Assembly: GCA_963693365.1 (NCBI GenBank)
Contig: CAVNZM010000015.1
Coordinates: 62,001 to 126,000, forward strand
Length of the DNA stretch: 64,000 bases
Direction: 5' to 3'
DNA from: Amoebidium appalachense
Lineage: Eukaryota; Ichthyosporea
Shown here: positions 12,731 through 28,843 of the stretch, in pieces
How the letters are laid out: each line of letters starts with the position of its first letter
Numbering within the stretch: the stretch's first letter is position 1
The notes under the pieces: generated by a model
Databases searched by the model: none
Told to the model about the DNA's origin: nothing
What the model saw: only the letters and a program-made list of their open reading frames with translations
Translations under genes and position numbers: made by a program

Positions 12731-14608
12731 ATGTTCAAAGCCGCTACTATCGCCGTGTTGGCCACGTTCAGCGCCGTTAAGGTCGTGGCTGCGGGCAGTG
12801 GTGTGGGTCAAGGCAACGGAAACAATAATGGCTGGTCGAACCGCATCTATAGTGGCACCAACAACAACGCCCAAGCAAACCATGGAAACACCTACTCCAC
12901 ATACAACAATGCGGGATCCGGATCTGGGAATGGAAACACCTATGGCGTGGGCTACAACAACAACAACGTTGAATACACCAAGAAAGGGTATGACGAGGTC
13001 CCAGAAGACCCCACATATACCAAGGCCGATAAGCCCACCGGTACCTGTCAGGTGACCGTCACACAGACACAGGTCGTACCATACACCACCACGCAGACCG
13101 CCATCACCACACAAGTCCTTCCATACACCACTACACAGACGGCCGTTACCACACAAGTTGTACCGTACACCACCACACAGACTGCCATCACCACACAGAC
13201 AGCCATTGCAACACAGACTATTCCAGTAACCGTCACACAGACTGCTCTCACAACGCAGACCGTCCCGGTCACCGTTACGCAAACGGCCGTCAAAACTCAG
13301 ACGGCAGTTACCACTCGCACGGCCTTTGCCACACAGATGGTTCCCGTCACCATCACACAGACAGCAATCACCACACAGACCATCCCGGTCACCGTTACGC
13401 AGACGACGACGTTCACCCAGACGGCGGTCACCACCAGCACGAACTTTGCCACACGGACTGTTCCCGTCACGGTCACGCAGACGGCAACCACCACCCAGAC
13501 CGCCATCTTCACCAAGACTATCCCCTACACGCTCACGCAGACTGCGGTCACTACTCGCACTGCCGTTGATACTCAGACAGTTCCCGTCACCGTCACTCAA
13601 ACGGCTGTCACCACACAGATTATCCCCTTCACCTCTACCCAAACCGCCACCGCCACGCTCACTCAGACGGTGTTCACGACGCAGGTTGTCCCTACCACCC
13701 TCACGCAGATCTACCGCACAACGGTCGTTGATCGCTCTACCGTTATGGTTCCCCTCACCACCACCTACACCCACACCGACACTGCTGTTACGACGCAGAC
13801 GGCCGTGGCCACCACCACCTTGACCGGCTACACCATCACCACACAAGTGGTCCCCTCCACCACCGTGTACATTCAGACCGCTGTCACCACTCGCACTGCA
13901 TTTGCTACCCAGACGGTTCCGGTCACAACCACACAGACGGCGATTACCACGCAGACGATCCCCTACACCCTTACACAGACCGCAACAGCAACCCAGACCA
14001 TCCCTCTCACCATCACGCAAACGGTGGTAACAACGAAGGTCATTCCCACCACCACCGTTCTCACGCAAATCGCCGTTACGACCCGCTTTGCCACACAGAC
14101 GATCCCGGTCACCATCACCCAGACCGCCATCACCACACAAGTCGTTCCCACCACCACCGTTCTTACGCATACTGCGGTTACCACTCAGACGGCAGTTACA
14201 ACCCAGGTTGTCCCTACCACCACCGTTCTCACACAGACCGCAATCACCACGCAGACTGCCACCGCCACCGCCACCCAAACCATCCCCTACACTGTTACTC
14301 AGACGGCTAACGTGACCAGCACCGCCATCGCCACCACCACCGTCCCTGTGACCATTACAGAGACCGCTGTCACTACTCAGGTTGCGGTGACCACGCAAAC
14401 CGCGGTTACAACTCAGGTTGCAGTTACCACACAGACTGTTCCTGTTACGGTTACGCAAACTGCCACTGCCACCCAGACTATCCCCAGCTACACCACCATC
14501 CCCGTTTACACCACCGTCACCATCACCACCTCCACTGGTTACCCCACCGTCGTCCCCCAACCGACCCCATCTCCCTCCCCGACACCGTGCAATGGATACG
14601 AGTGCTGA
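12731..14608 (+). CDS. secreted Thr-rich tandem-repeat protein, 625 aa
   Basis: An intronless frame starts at an ATG in an A-rich context (GAAAAAATG). Residues 1-21 (MFKAATIAVLATFSAVKVVAA) form a signal peptide. Residues 22-110 are Asn/Gly-rich, with many GN and NNN runs. From about residue 115 to 590 the protein is built of degenerate 7-residue units that pair into 14-mers, of the type TQTAVTT then QTVPVTV. Thr is alternated with hydrophobic residues, as in beta strands. The C-terminus is Pro/Ser-rich and ends CNGYEC; Cys is otherwise nearly absent. No GPI-type hydrophobic tail is seen, so release outside the cell or cross-linking to a wall is more likely than membrane anchoring. A structural wall or adhesin-like role, probably heavily O-glycosylated, is inference. 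I recognise no named family. Confidence 0.8.
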   Translation: MFKAATIAVLATFSAVKVVAAGSGVGQGNGNNNGWSNRIYSGTNNNAQANHGNTYSTYNNAGSGSGNGNTYGVGYNNNNVEYTKKGYDEVPEDPTYTKADKPTGTCQVTVTQTQVVPYTTTQTAITTQVLPYTTTQTAVTTQVVPYTTTQTAITTQTAIATQTIPVTVTQTALTTQTVPVTVTQTAVKTQTAVTTRTAFATQMVPVTITQTAITTQTIPVTVTQTTTFTQTAVTTSTNFATRTVPVTVTQTATTTQTAIFTKTIPYTLTQTAVTTRTAVDTQTVPVTVTQTAVTTQIIPFTSTQTATATLTQTVFTTQVVPTTLTQIYRTTVVDRSTVMVPLTTTYTHTDTAVTTQTAVATTTLTGYTITTQVVPSTTVYIQTAVTTRTAFATQTVPVTTTQTAITTQTIPYTLTQTATATQTIPLTITQTVVTTKVIPTTTVLTQIAVTTRFATQTIPVTITQTAITTQVVPTTTVLTHTAVTTQTAVTTQVVPTTTVLTQTAITTQTATATATQTIPYTVTQTANVTSTAIATTTVPVTITETAVTTQVAVTTQTAVTTQVAVTTQTVPVTVTQTATATQTIPSYTTIPVYTTVTITTSTGYPTVVPQPTPSPSPTPCNGYEC

Positions 14609-18416
<3,808 letters not shown>

Positions 18417-19206
18417 TTTTCCGGACTACACAGGGAAACGTTTAAAAAGACTTTTGAGTTAGATCATCAGCGCCAGCAACGATGCTCACGACGCAAGAGG
18501 GGTAAGCGCTTTTGTTAATCTAATGAAAATAACGCTACCACCCACACAATATACACCAGTTACAACTCCTTTATCCTCGTATATTATGGATCACATCTCA
18601 TTCGTAGTGGGGGTTCAACTAGAAGCTTTTTCATGACCCACACGCTGAATTCTCAACTGCTCATGACAAAGAAGGTTGCTCTATAGACAGGTAAACGGTA
18701 CAGTGTTAAAATGCGATCGTGCGCTTCCTTTTATAGAGCTAGACTCTTCCGATGCTAACGCATCACCCCTTTCGCGATCGTGCCAGCTATAGACGTCGAC
18801 AGAGCAAGCGTTTCCTTTCGAAGTTTTTCTTTCCGAAGTTTTCAATTTTTATTTTTTTTATTTTTTTTTGGTCCTCAAGCATTACGGAAATTTGGTCGAT
18901 GAGGTGCAGCTTTAGCCCCCGGAATGCTACGGAAAGGTAGCCCTACGTAACATACCTGTGAGTGATAATACCCGGCATCTCTCCATGAATTTCAGCTGTA
19001 AATTTACTTATCATGAGTCAGCCGCTCGTTAACGGGGTTCTTTATAGGGGGGTTTTACATTGATGCCAGATTGTATGATTTGCGCGCTTTCTGATTCCTC
19101 ATAAAAGGCTGCGGCCTAAAGTTCATCAAGTCCGACGTCGCTGTGTGGGGTGGTCTGAACTCGTGTGTATTCGTAAAGGCTTATTTTTTATTGTGTTAGT
19201 GAGGAG

Positions 19207-19467
19207 TTATTTATTATAGTTTTGATGGTGAGCTAGTGTGGGTGTGGTGCTTTGAGGGCACGGGTATGGACTTTTTGTGTGCTTTCGTCGGGGGTTGAAC
19301 ACGATAGGTACTCCTACTTTTAAGCGAGCTATTCGTTTGTGTGCAAACACTTTTTCTTCATGGTGCCTGTGGCTAGCCAGCAACTTGTATGGGTATTGTT
19401 TGCCGGTAGCATAATAGGAAGGTGTAACTGTTACTTTGCTCCACACTTTAGAACTCACGTCAAGCAT
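19207..19467 (-). CDS. small hypothetical open frame, 86 aa
   Basis: An ATG-initiated frame begins MLDVSSKVWSKVTVTPS and includes KVFAHKRIARLKVGVPIVF, ending at a TAA. It is basic and has no recognised domain. A strong donor (GAC/GTGAGT) lies right after codon 3, so the frame could instead be partly intronic. It may be a chance frame. Confidence 0.22.
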   Translation of the reverse strand: MLDVSSKVWSKVTVTPSYYATGKQYPYKLLASHRHHEEKVFAHKRIARLKVGVPIVFNPRRKHTKSPYPCPQSTTPTLAHHQNYNK

Positions 19468-19530
19468 CTTTTTTTCGGTCGGTATGAATTGAACTCTTGC
19501 TCGCTCCTGAGGTAACCAAGGTGGGTGGAG

Positions 19531-19850
<320 letters not shown>

Positions 19851-20726
19851 CCCTCTCTCTCCCTCCCCCTCTCTCTCCCCTCCCCCCTCTTCCCCCTCCC
19901 CCCCCCCCCTCTCCCTCCGTTGTTCGTTTACTTTCGTGTCTGATCTACCTACAGCCATCTCAAAGGCTTCTAACGTTGCACGCGAAGGCACACACAACCG
20001 GTGGTGTGGTGTTTTTTATTCTTAGCGCTTGCTTTCGTTTTGAGTCAGACAAGAACAGCCATAGTGTATTTTTATGTCGAGCACGTGCACGTGCATAAAC
20101 ACACACATGCACCCACGCGAGGTCTCACTCAGTACCTTGCAGCCAACGACGCTCATATACCTGCACACAACTTGGGTCGTTGAGAACCCAACATTTCCGA
20201 GTCGTGTGTGCAATTCTGTCTGCTGTGTGCTGCTGGCACTGGTTTGCCTGTCATAAAAAGTGTGTTAGATGACATAGCGATCCCTTGTGACTGCGCTCAC
20301 TTATATGAGCCTTGTGCACTGCTGTATAGCTGGCCTTACAATCCTAAATACATAATACTGAGAAACACACAAGAATGCACACAGACAAGTGAGGTTGTGC
20401 ACGAACACAGGTACACACGAATAGGCACGCACATACACCACTACACAATCACACACACACACACACACACTTGGGAACCAGTGTGTGCCTCAAGGTATAT
20501 GCTGTCTGGATTCTTGACGCTGCCAAACACCAAGCACATGTGCACGTGCACCAGCAGATTTGCTTGACAGGTGCCTTGTTTGTGGGCACGGGTCAAATTA
20601 GTTGTTTACACCTGCTGCTAAGAAGTGCCTGGGTATGTTATTAACCTCTCTAAACCAACGGCCAATATTTTTTAACATTTTTCTCTTTCTCCCCCAGATA
20701 GAGACACGTTTGGGCGTGCTGCAAAA

Positions 20727-21436
20727 ATGTGGCTTCTGGAGCTGTGCTCCGGCGCAGAGTAAGTGCCCCCTTTGTGTGTGCCAATGGTGTTGGGTGGAAG
20801 GGGGTGGAACAGGATGGAACGACTCAAGATGCGGGTAGGTCTGGTCTGGTCGTGGCTGTTGGGGAGGGTTGAGAATAGGATGTATGAGCACGTGCATACA
20901 CACATGATGCACAAGAACATAACACATAGACACATCGTGCTCAAGAACATGGCGCACAAGAAGACCCATCCACTTAAGGAAACGGGAAGAGGAAACGTTT
21001 GTGCGGAAAAAAGTGGAAAGGAGGGGGAGTAGATTGTAAGTAGGACCGATGGATGAAAGGTTGATGGTCATGGACCTAAGTGACAGGATGTTGCTCTTGT
21101 AGGCTGATGGGGGGCCAGGACAGCTGGGTAAAATGTGTGCTGTTGTGTATGTGCTATGTTCACCTAAGTGGTGTATTCTGTTACTTGACCCAGTCTGCTC
21201 GTTTTTGGCCTAGAGAGGGAGTTGGTTATTTAGCCACAGCATGTGGTTGAAGCAAGGGTTGGGTTTGGAACCACACGCAAGTGGTTAAGAGTGGAAAACC
21301 AGTTTGATGATTGTGGGTCTTCGATGTGTTTGATTCCGACTGGTTGCGACTTTCTAACGCATAGCTCCCGCTTCCCTCCCCCCCTGCTCTTCCCCCCCCC
21401 CCCCCCCCCCCCCCCCCGCCCTCCCGCCTTCCCCCG

Positions 21437-21507
<71 letters not shown>

Positions 21508-23110
21508 ACACACACGTACACACCCACACAGTGCGCGTGACAACCTACCCAAGCTGGTGCCTCTCGAGGGGCGCAACCTGCCCCTTGTGATTGGGCGAGA
21601 CAGTGAAGTGAGCCTGGACTCCCAGCACTACCCATGCTCTGTATCACGGCAACATGCACAGCTGGACATGGTCGATGGTGGGTGCTGGCACGTGCACAGG
21701 CACAGGCACACATGGACAGGCACACATAACACGGACATGCATACATAGACACATACATATGCCCGAGCACACACATGGACAGGCACGCATGGGCACACAT
21801 GGGCAGGCACACAAATCACGGACCGTCACAGGCACGTATGAACAGGCTGTACAGGTGCGCCTTCTCGTGCCTTTTGTGTCCACGCATAGCACAGCCAGCG
21901 CATGCCAAGGAGCTTTAAAGCCCTCAAGCACATTAACATACACACACGTGTGCATGCATACACGTAAACATCTCCCATGCACGTGCACACATGTCCACAT
22001 GACCAAATGGCCATCTGGATGCCACCCACATTCACACGAGGGCAACCAAGTGGCTCTGGATGCACTTTGTTTGTCTGTAAGCGCACACCGCTACATGGAT
22101 ATGCAACACAGCTTGGCGCACACATACACAACCGTGCATACATGCGCACGTACGGGCATGGACACCTGCACCCAACATCCGCCCACTTCTAAGGGCAACG
22201 GCAAGCAAGAGTGTGCAAACCCACACACACCACATTTCATATCAACCTACATTATGTGCGAACACACCCACATTCACGCCCACACTCACAAGCACAGGCA
22301 CGTGCACACACATGCCCGCTCCACCACCCATCTCTGCCTGTGTGCTCTATTCTCATATCCCCCCCATGCCCCAACACACACACAGGGTCGTGGACCGTCA
22401 TGGACATGGGCAGTTTGAATGGGTATGCCCCCCCCCCCCCCCCCTCCCCCCCTTTCCCCCACCCAGCCACCCACCCACCCCGGGGAGACACACCCACATA
22501 CAGACATATAAATGGCCGCACTGCGTGTTTGCACTAAGCAGGGAAGTGCAAACGATTCACTGCAGTCCCTTCCTCTCCTGACTTTGCAAGGCTTAATGCT
22601 GTTGCACGTTGCCCAAAGAACAACCCAGTTGTTCGATCAAGTCTCCATCTTATTCCGTCCTTTTCCACCTCCACCCTTCATATGCTGTTTATCCTTTTCT
22701 AGACAGTAGCAGGGCATACCAGGACCTTTTTGGCTTTCTTCCTTCTCCTTTTTGCGCTCGATGCTTCATGCTTACACCTCACATCTGGGGTCTTTGCCTG
22801 CACAGCACACAAAATGGTTGGATGGTGATATAATGCATGTTGGCAGACACAGAGGTATATATGCATGCACACAAACATATGCACCCCCCCTCCCCCCTCC
22901 CCCCTTAGACACATGTACGCTCACACGCGCGCACACACACCTACGCACACATGCACCCATACAACCCCCCCCCACACCCCTCACCACACACTTACACAGG
23001 TATGCGTACACACACACACATTCACATACAACACACACACACACACACAAACACACTCGCATCCAAACAACACACATACCCACACACAACCCCCCCCCCT
23101 CCCCCCCCCC

Positions 23111-23141
<31 letters not shown>

Positions 23142-24479
23142 ACCCCCACCCACAGAACCATGGTCAATGACCGTATGGTGCCAGCACGTAAACCCGTTCG
23201 GCTGCGTGCTGGGGACGTGCTTACGTTTGGCCGGCAGGCCATACCCCCCAGTGAGGTTCGGTACCGGCTGACCAATAGGGACCAGGCAGAGGCTGCCGTT
23301 AGCCACAGGTATGATGGGTGTTAAAGGGGGTTAGTGGCTATGGTTGTGATAGACCTATTGCCTGGTAGAAAACTGCATGAGTGAACGCACACGCGTGCCC
23401 CGGCACGCTAAAGCAGGCGAGATTTTATTCTGTAACTCCATTTTAAGATTTTTGTCGTAAATCCATTTTCAAGTCCGTAGCTTAGAGAACGTGAAGAGGA
23501 TAGAGATGAGAAAAAGATCTGCGCTTCCCCCAAGTCTTCACGTGTAGGCGTGTCTCTCTGCGAACTGCTCTTACACACACACATACACAGGCACACGTTA
23601 TCTACCACTATCCCACCCACACACTGGGACATACGCAGATGCGCATATCTGCGCATGCACATTCAAGCACACACCTTAGCATACTAAACGCCCCACCCAC
23701 CCTGACACTGCCATTCACCACCTTTCACTCCCCACCACAAACACACAAAAACACACACACACACACACACACACACATGCTCGCGCACATGCATAGAAGC
23801 ACACACACACACATACACACACACACGTACACACACACAGGCACTCCACACCCGGTGCTGCTCCCAGCACCACCGCAGCCAACCAACACCCAGTTGGTCG
23901 GCGTACATCAGACTTTGGTGCGAGGGAGAGAGACCTATTTGATGGGCGGGGGAGAGGAGCAATGAACCCAAGAAACAATCTTCGACCTGTAATTTCAAAC
24001 GGCATGCCGGCAGGCAGGGGGCAAGGGCCGGAGTTAGACAGAGGGGAGGATGTGCGAAATTGGAGGGGTGGGGGTCACGAGGGTATAGGGAGAGGCGATG
24101 GAAACCTGTGGGGACTGCATGGAAACATGGACGGGGAGGAGAGGAGGGCCGTGGATCGGATAGACGAGAGACAGAGGGAGAGGGAAAGGGAGAGGGCGAG
24201 AGAGAGAGAAAGGGAGAGGGAGAGGGAGAGGGAAAGCGAGAGGGAGAGGGAGAGAGAAAGGGAGAGAGAGAGGCTGGGCCTGCCTGCAGGGAGGTATGGT
24301 CTGCTGCCAGACAGCCAGGGGTCGCAGGAGAACGGTTTGTGTCCCCCTCTTGCACCCCTCTAAAACACACTCCCATGTTACTTCAATGCACCACCACTCA
24401 AAAGGCACACACACCCATGTGACACCTTTGCGTGACTTTAATCTTCACGATTTCTGACACATACACACGCACGCAAGCG

Positions 24480-24548
<69 letters not shown>

Positions 24549-26146
24549 GCATGACGCCTTTGTACGACTCTGCACATGCTACCCTTTTATCTACATTCCC
24601 TGGGACGCTTGTCATGGCTTTGCCCAACCCAGTCCCCTCACTGTGTCTAAACTCGCGTTGTTAGAGCCCCTTGGGGTGGGTAGAGACTATTGTGTGTAGT
24701 TTTTGGTTGTAAGGGGTTGGTGATCGGCGTGTAGCATTAAGCACATGCAAAGAAACGACCACGGTCATTGTTAGGCACCATGGATGATGGAGGCACTTTC
24801 TCCCCATCCTGCACAAACCCTCATGCCTTTGTTGCTTTTTTCGGGTATCTGCATGGTGTTTCCACGGTGCAACACATTTTGAAGCCCCCCCCCCCCCACA
24901 CACACACCACCACCACCACCACACACACACACACACCCCTTTCCCCTGGCTCTCACCTTCTACCGCGCCTGCGCGCACGCACACACACCCTCACACTCAC
25001 ACACACCCACACCCTTCCCTCCCTCTCTCTCGCCCTGTCTTACCTCCTCTCACTCTCACACAAGCAAAACTTACATACGAACGCACACACACTTCTTCCG
25101 TCCCCCTCACTCCCTGCTCCCTTTCTCCTTCACGCACACACACACACATGCACATACAAGATACATGCACGCTCATCCACTCACACACCCCTTTCCCTTC
25201 TCCCCCACACTCCCCCCCCTCCCCCCCCCCCCCCCCCCCCCCCCCCACCTCCAACCCCACCCCACCCACCCACCCACCCACCCACCCACCCACCCAATCC
25301 CCCCCAAATACCATACAGGATCGGAGCGAACACCCATGGACCTAGACTCCAAACCCGCCCCCACGCCCCCGCCTGCGCCAAGTGAAGGCAGTGACAGTGG
25401 TGCCGATAGTCTGACATGCCCCATATGCTGCTCGTTGGTGGCTGTGCCTTGCACACTGGCTCCATGCGGTCATTTGTTCTGTGCGGGTGGGTGAACACAT
25501 ATACACAATGTATATGTGCACACATGCACACAGAAATACGTGCATATATGCACACATAAACACATGCATATATATGCACACATAAACACATGCATATATA
25601 TGCACACAAATACACATGCATATATCTGCACACAAATACACATGCGTATATATGCACACATAAGCACATGCGTATATATGCACACATAAGCACATGCGTA
25701 TATATGCACACATAAGCACATGCGTATATATGCACACATAAGCACATGCGTATATATGCACACATAAGCACATGCGTATATATGCACACATAAACACATG
25801 CGTATATATGCACACATAAACACATGCATATATATATGCACACATAAACACATGCGTATATATGCACACATAAACACATGCGTATATATGCACACATAAA
25901 CACATGCGTATATATGCACACATAAACACATGCGTACCTGTATATGCATATTTGCACACACGCACACATGCACCATATACACACACCATACATACATGCA
26001 CACAGATGAGTGTTCACACAACGCATGCGCGCACGCACGTAGTGACACACACAAGCATGTCGCACCCGCAGGCACACGCACATACACATGCATGCATGTG
26101 AATCCACACCACATACACGAATGCTGCACACAAGCTCATGCCGCTT

Positions 26147-26212
<66 letters not shown>

Positions 26213-27280
26213 ACACACACACGCCTCATACACAAACCCACCAATTACACACACACCACACGGAGACCAGGCGCACTTACATGCTTACATGAACCAAATC
26301 AATACATGCCCATGCGCACCTGAACACAAGCACACATGCCTTTCCACACACACATCCACATCCATTACCCATTTCATCCACCTTTGCCTCTCCCTCCCCC
26401 CCCCCCCTCCCCCCCCCTCCCCCCCCCCCCCCCCCCCCCCACCACCACCACCACCACCACCACCCACCCACCCACGCACCCCTTTTCCCCCTTCGTTCAC
26501 AGTTTTGCTCGACAGCATGCAATCATGTACTTGTACTCTTCTGCTAGCCAACATGAACAATGGGTCCCACATGCCCACAGCCTTGTACAAAGATGTTTTG
26601 GATCAAACGAGCCCCCCCTCCCGTCCTCTTCCTGCCGTTTAGTTCCAACGGTTCGAAGAGAGGACAGGATAATAACCGAACATCCCCCGACGTTTTTGTT
26701 GTTGCTCTTTGTTGTCTCCTCTGTATTTCCAACCCTCTCACGCATACATCACCCCCCCCTCCCCCGCCCCCCGTCATCTTTCCCAATACGAACGTGCAGT
26801 GCAAGCACCCACATACACACGTGTACACGCACACGCTTTCACACACACACACACGCACACACACACACACCATTCAGCCTGCATCTATGAGGCACGTAGC
26901 AGGCGGGGGCCCATCTGTCCCACGTGCAGAGGCATGTTCCGTGAGCTCGTGCCTTCGCATGCATTCAGTGGATTCATTGAAACTACACTGGTGCCAAGGC
27001 TAGGTGGGTGGGTGGGTGGGTGGGTGGGTGTGTGCGTGCGTGCGTTTGTGTGTGTGTGTGGGGGGGGGGGGGGGGGGGGGGGGGGGGAAGGGGAGGGGGG
27101 AGGGGAGGGGGGGAGGGGGGAGGGTATGTGTTTGTGGGTGTGGGTGTGGGTGTGTTGTGTGTGTGTGTGTTCTTGAAGTTTTTTCTGTGAACACCCGATA
27201 GGGGGTGGGGTGGGAAGGGGAGAACCCAAGTGACTGAAAGAGAACGAGAGAGGGGAAGGGGGGAGGGGGGGGGGAGGAGG

Positions 27281-27330
<50 letters not shown>

Positions 27331-27678
27331 CTTGTGAGAGACACACATGCACCATGCTACAAACAATCTCACATTTGCCCACCCGCGGGGGGATGAAGCG
27401 AGCATGAAGGGACACAACATACACACACACATTTGCTCCACACCACATGGCCTGATTGAGCCACATGTCAGTGGCCTATGCGTGTGTAGTTGGTTGTGTT
27501 TTGTGCTCACCATGACTAGAGAGCACAGGCAGGGTTTACCCCTTGTTTTTTGGTTGGCAGATGCAAATGGTGTGGGATTGCTGTGGCAAAGGGGGATAAT
27601 GCTGTAGTGTGCCTGAGGGGGAAGAGAGGGTGGGAGGGGGTGGTGGTGGGGAGGGGGCGGGGAGAGAGAGGGGGGAGG

Positions 27679-27718
<40 letters not shown>

Positions 27719-27885
27719 ATCTAGGGTATAGGATGACCAATATTCTGATGCTTTCTGTGCGCAGATGCGACGGAGAAGGCCGATTGGGAGGATCGGAGAC
27801 GAAGGGGCCAAGCCCTGCTCAGGAGACATACATAGTGCATGAAGGTCAAATACGTAGGACTAGAGAACGGGGGGGGGGGGAGTAG
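20727..27885 (+). CDS. FHA-RING E3 ubiquitin ligase (CHFR/RNF8-like)
   Basis: Exons: 20727-20758, 21532-21677, 22386-22422, 23156-23308, 23841-24334, 25319-25486, 26878-27003/27007, and a less certain 27561 onward. Phases match through exon 7. Residues 1-110 form an FHA domain with G32-R33, S49-R50-Q51-H52 and N71-G72, the phosphothreonine-binding set. Residues 174-287 are Gly/Arg-rich, including a long Arg-Glu run. A C3HC4 RING follows: C321, C324, C337, H339, C342, C345, C357, C360. FHA domains read phosphothreonine and RINGs recruit E2 enzymes, so a phospho-directed ligase in checkpoint or DNA-damage signalling is likely. FCAAC...CPTCR resembles CHFR most. After the [20 protein letters not shown] suggests another zinc-binding segment, but its splicing and the stop are uncertain. 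The start ATG begins [10 protein letters not shown], the usual first FHA strand. Confidence 0.85.
24175..24272 (+). repeat. coding purine hexamer repeat (Arg-Glu run)
   Basis: GAGAGG-type units in exon 5 of the FHA-RING gene translate as alternating Arg and Glu for about 33 residues. The run would be a stiff, highly charged helix between the FHA and RING domains. Confidence 0.75.
24489..24545. repeat. (CA)n array in FHA-RING intron 5
   Basis: About 28 dinucleotide units inside the 984-bp intron that precedes the RING exon. Confidence 0.9.
25535..25940. repeat. 26-bp minisatellite, about 15 copies
   Basis: The unit CACATGCGTATATATGCACA plus CATAAG or CATAAA repeats with few changes. Many units contain GCATATATATGC-type palindromes (GCGTATATATGC in others). 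The array lies in the intron that splits the RING domain between C342 and C345. Confidence 0.9.
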
Positions 27886-27956
27886 GGACGGATGACATGT
27901 GGCTCGTAACGCAGGAGGTGGGGGGGGGGGGGGGGGGGGGTCTTGTGTTCTGTACG

Positions 27957-28032
<76 letters not shown>

Positions 28033-28514
28033 TGCATGTGTGTGTGTGTGGAAGTTTTCCTAGTTCTTCGGTGTTTTGTGGGAGGGGGAAATGGGGGTGT
28101 ATAGAATGTCCCGACTTGTACGAAAACAGAATTCACGACGTAAAACATTAGTCCCGGGCTCCTCGGGGGCGGGGGGGGTGGGGGGAGGGGATTTATTGGA
28201 TAAAAGATGATGTATTTTGCACTACGCACAGTAACCGTCTGCTAGCGACACTTGGACGCTTTCAAAACATAACCGTGCAGGGCATGTGTGCCTGCATAAT
28301 TGGCAGATTAAATAAAATGATTCGTGATTCCATTATCCCACCCCCTTCCCCCCCCCCCCCCCCCCCCCCCCCCCACCCCACCCCACCCACCCGCACACAC
28401 ACACACACACACACCCTCCCCTCTGCCTCACCATACGTGGGTGCGCATGCGCGTGCTTACACACACACCTGTCCACCACCATCGGCGCCAAGTCGACCCC
28501 AACCGACACACACA

Positions 28515-28594
<80 letters not shown>

Positions 28595-28781
28595 TCTCTC
28601 TCCCCCTCTCCCTCCTCCCCCCATCCTCACACCTACCCGTCCACTCCCCTCGGCCCCTTCCCCACAACACACACTGTGACACCGCGCGGACGTGCGCGCA
28701 CACACACGTACACACATGTGCACATACACACACACACACCTGTCCACCACCACCGGCACCCCATCGATCCGCCCAGGCACG

Positions 28782-28843
<62 letters not shown>

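Noticed and set aside
12671-14560. A 629-codon open frame antisense to the Thr-rich gene
   Set aside because: It is a by-product of Thr/Gln/Val codon repeats, which leave the complementary frames free of stops. It has no domain, and the sense frame has a signal peptide.
25535-25940. CRISPR-like array
   Set aside because: The 26-bp units are contiguous with no unique spacers and lie in a eukaryotic intron, so it is a minisatellite.
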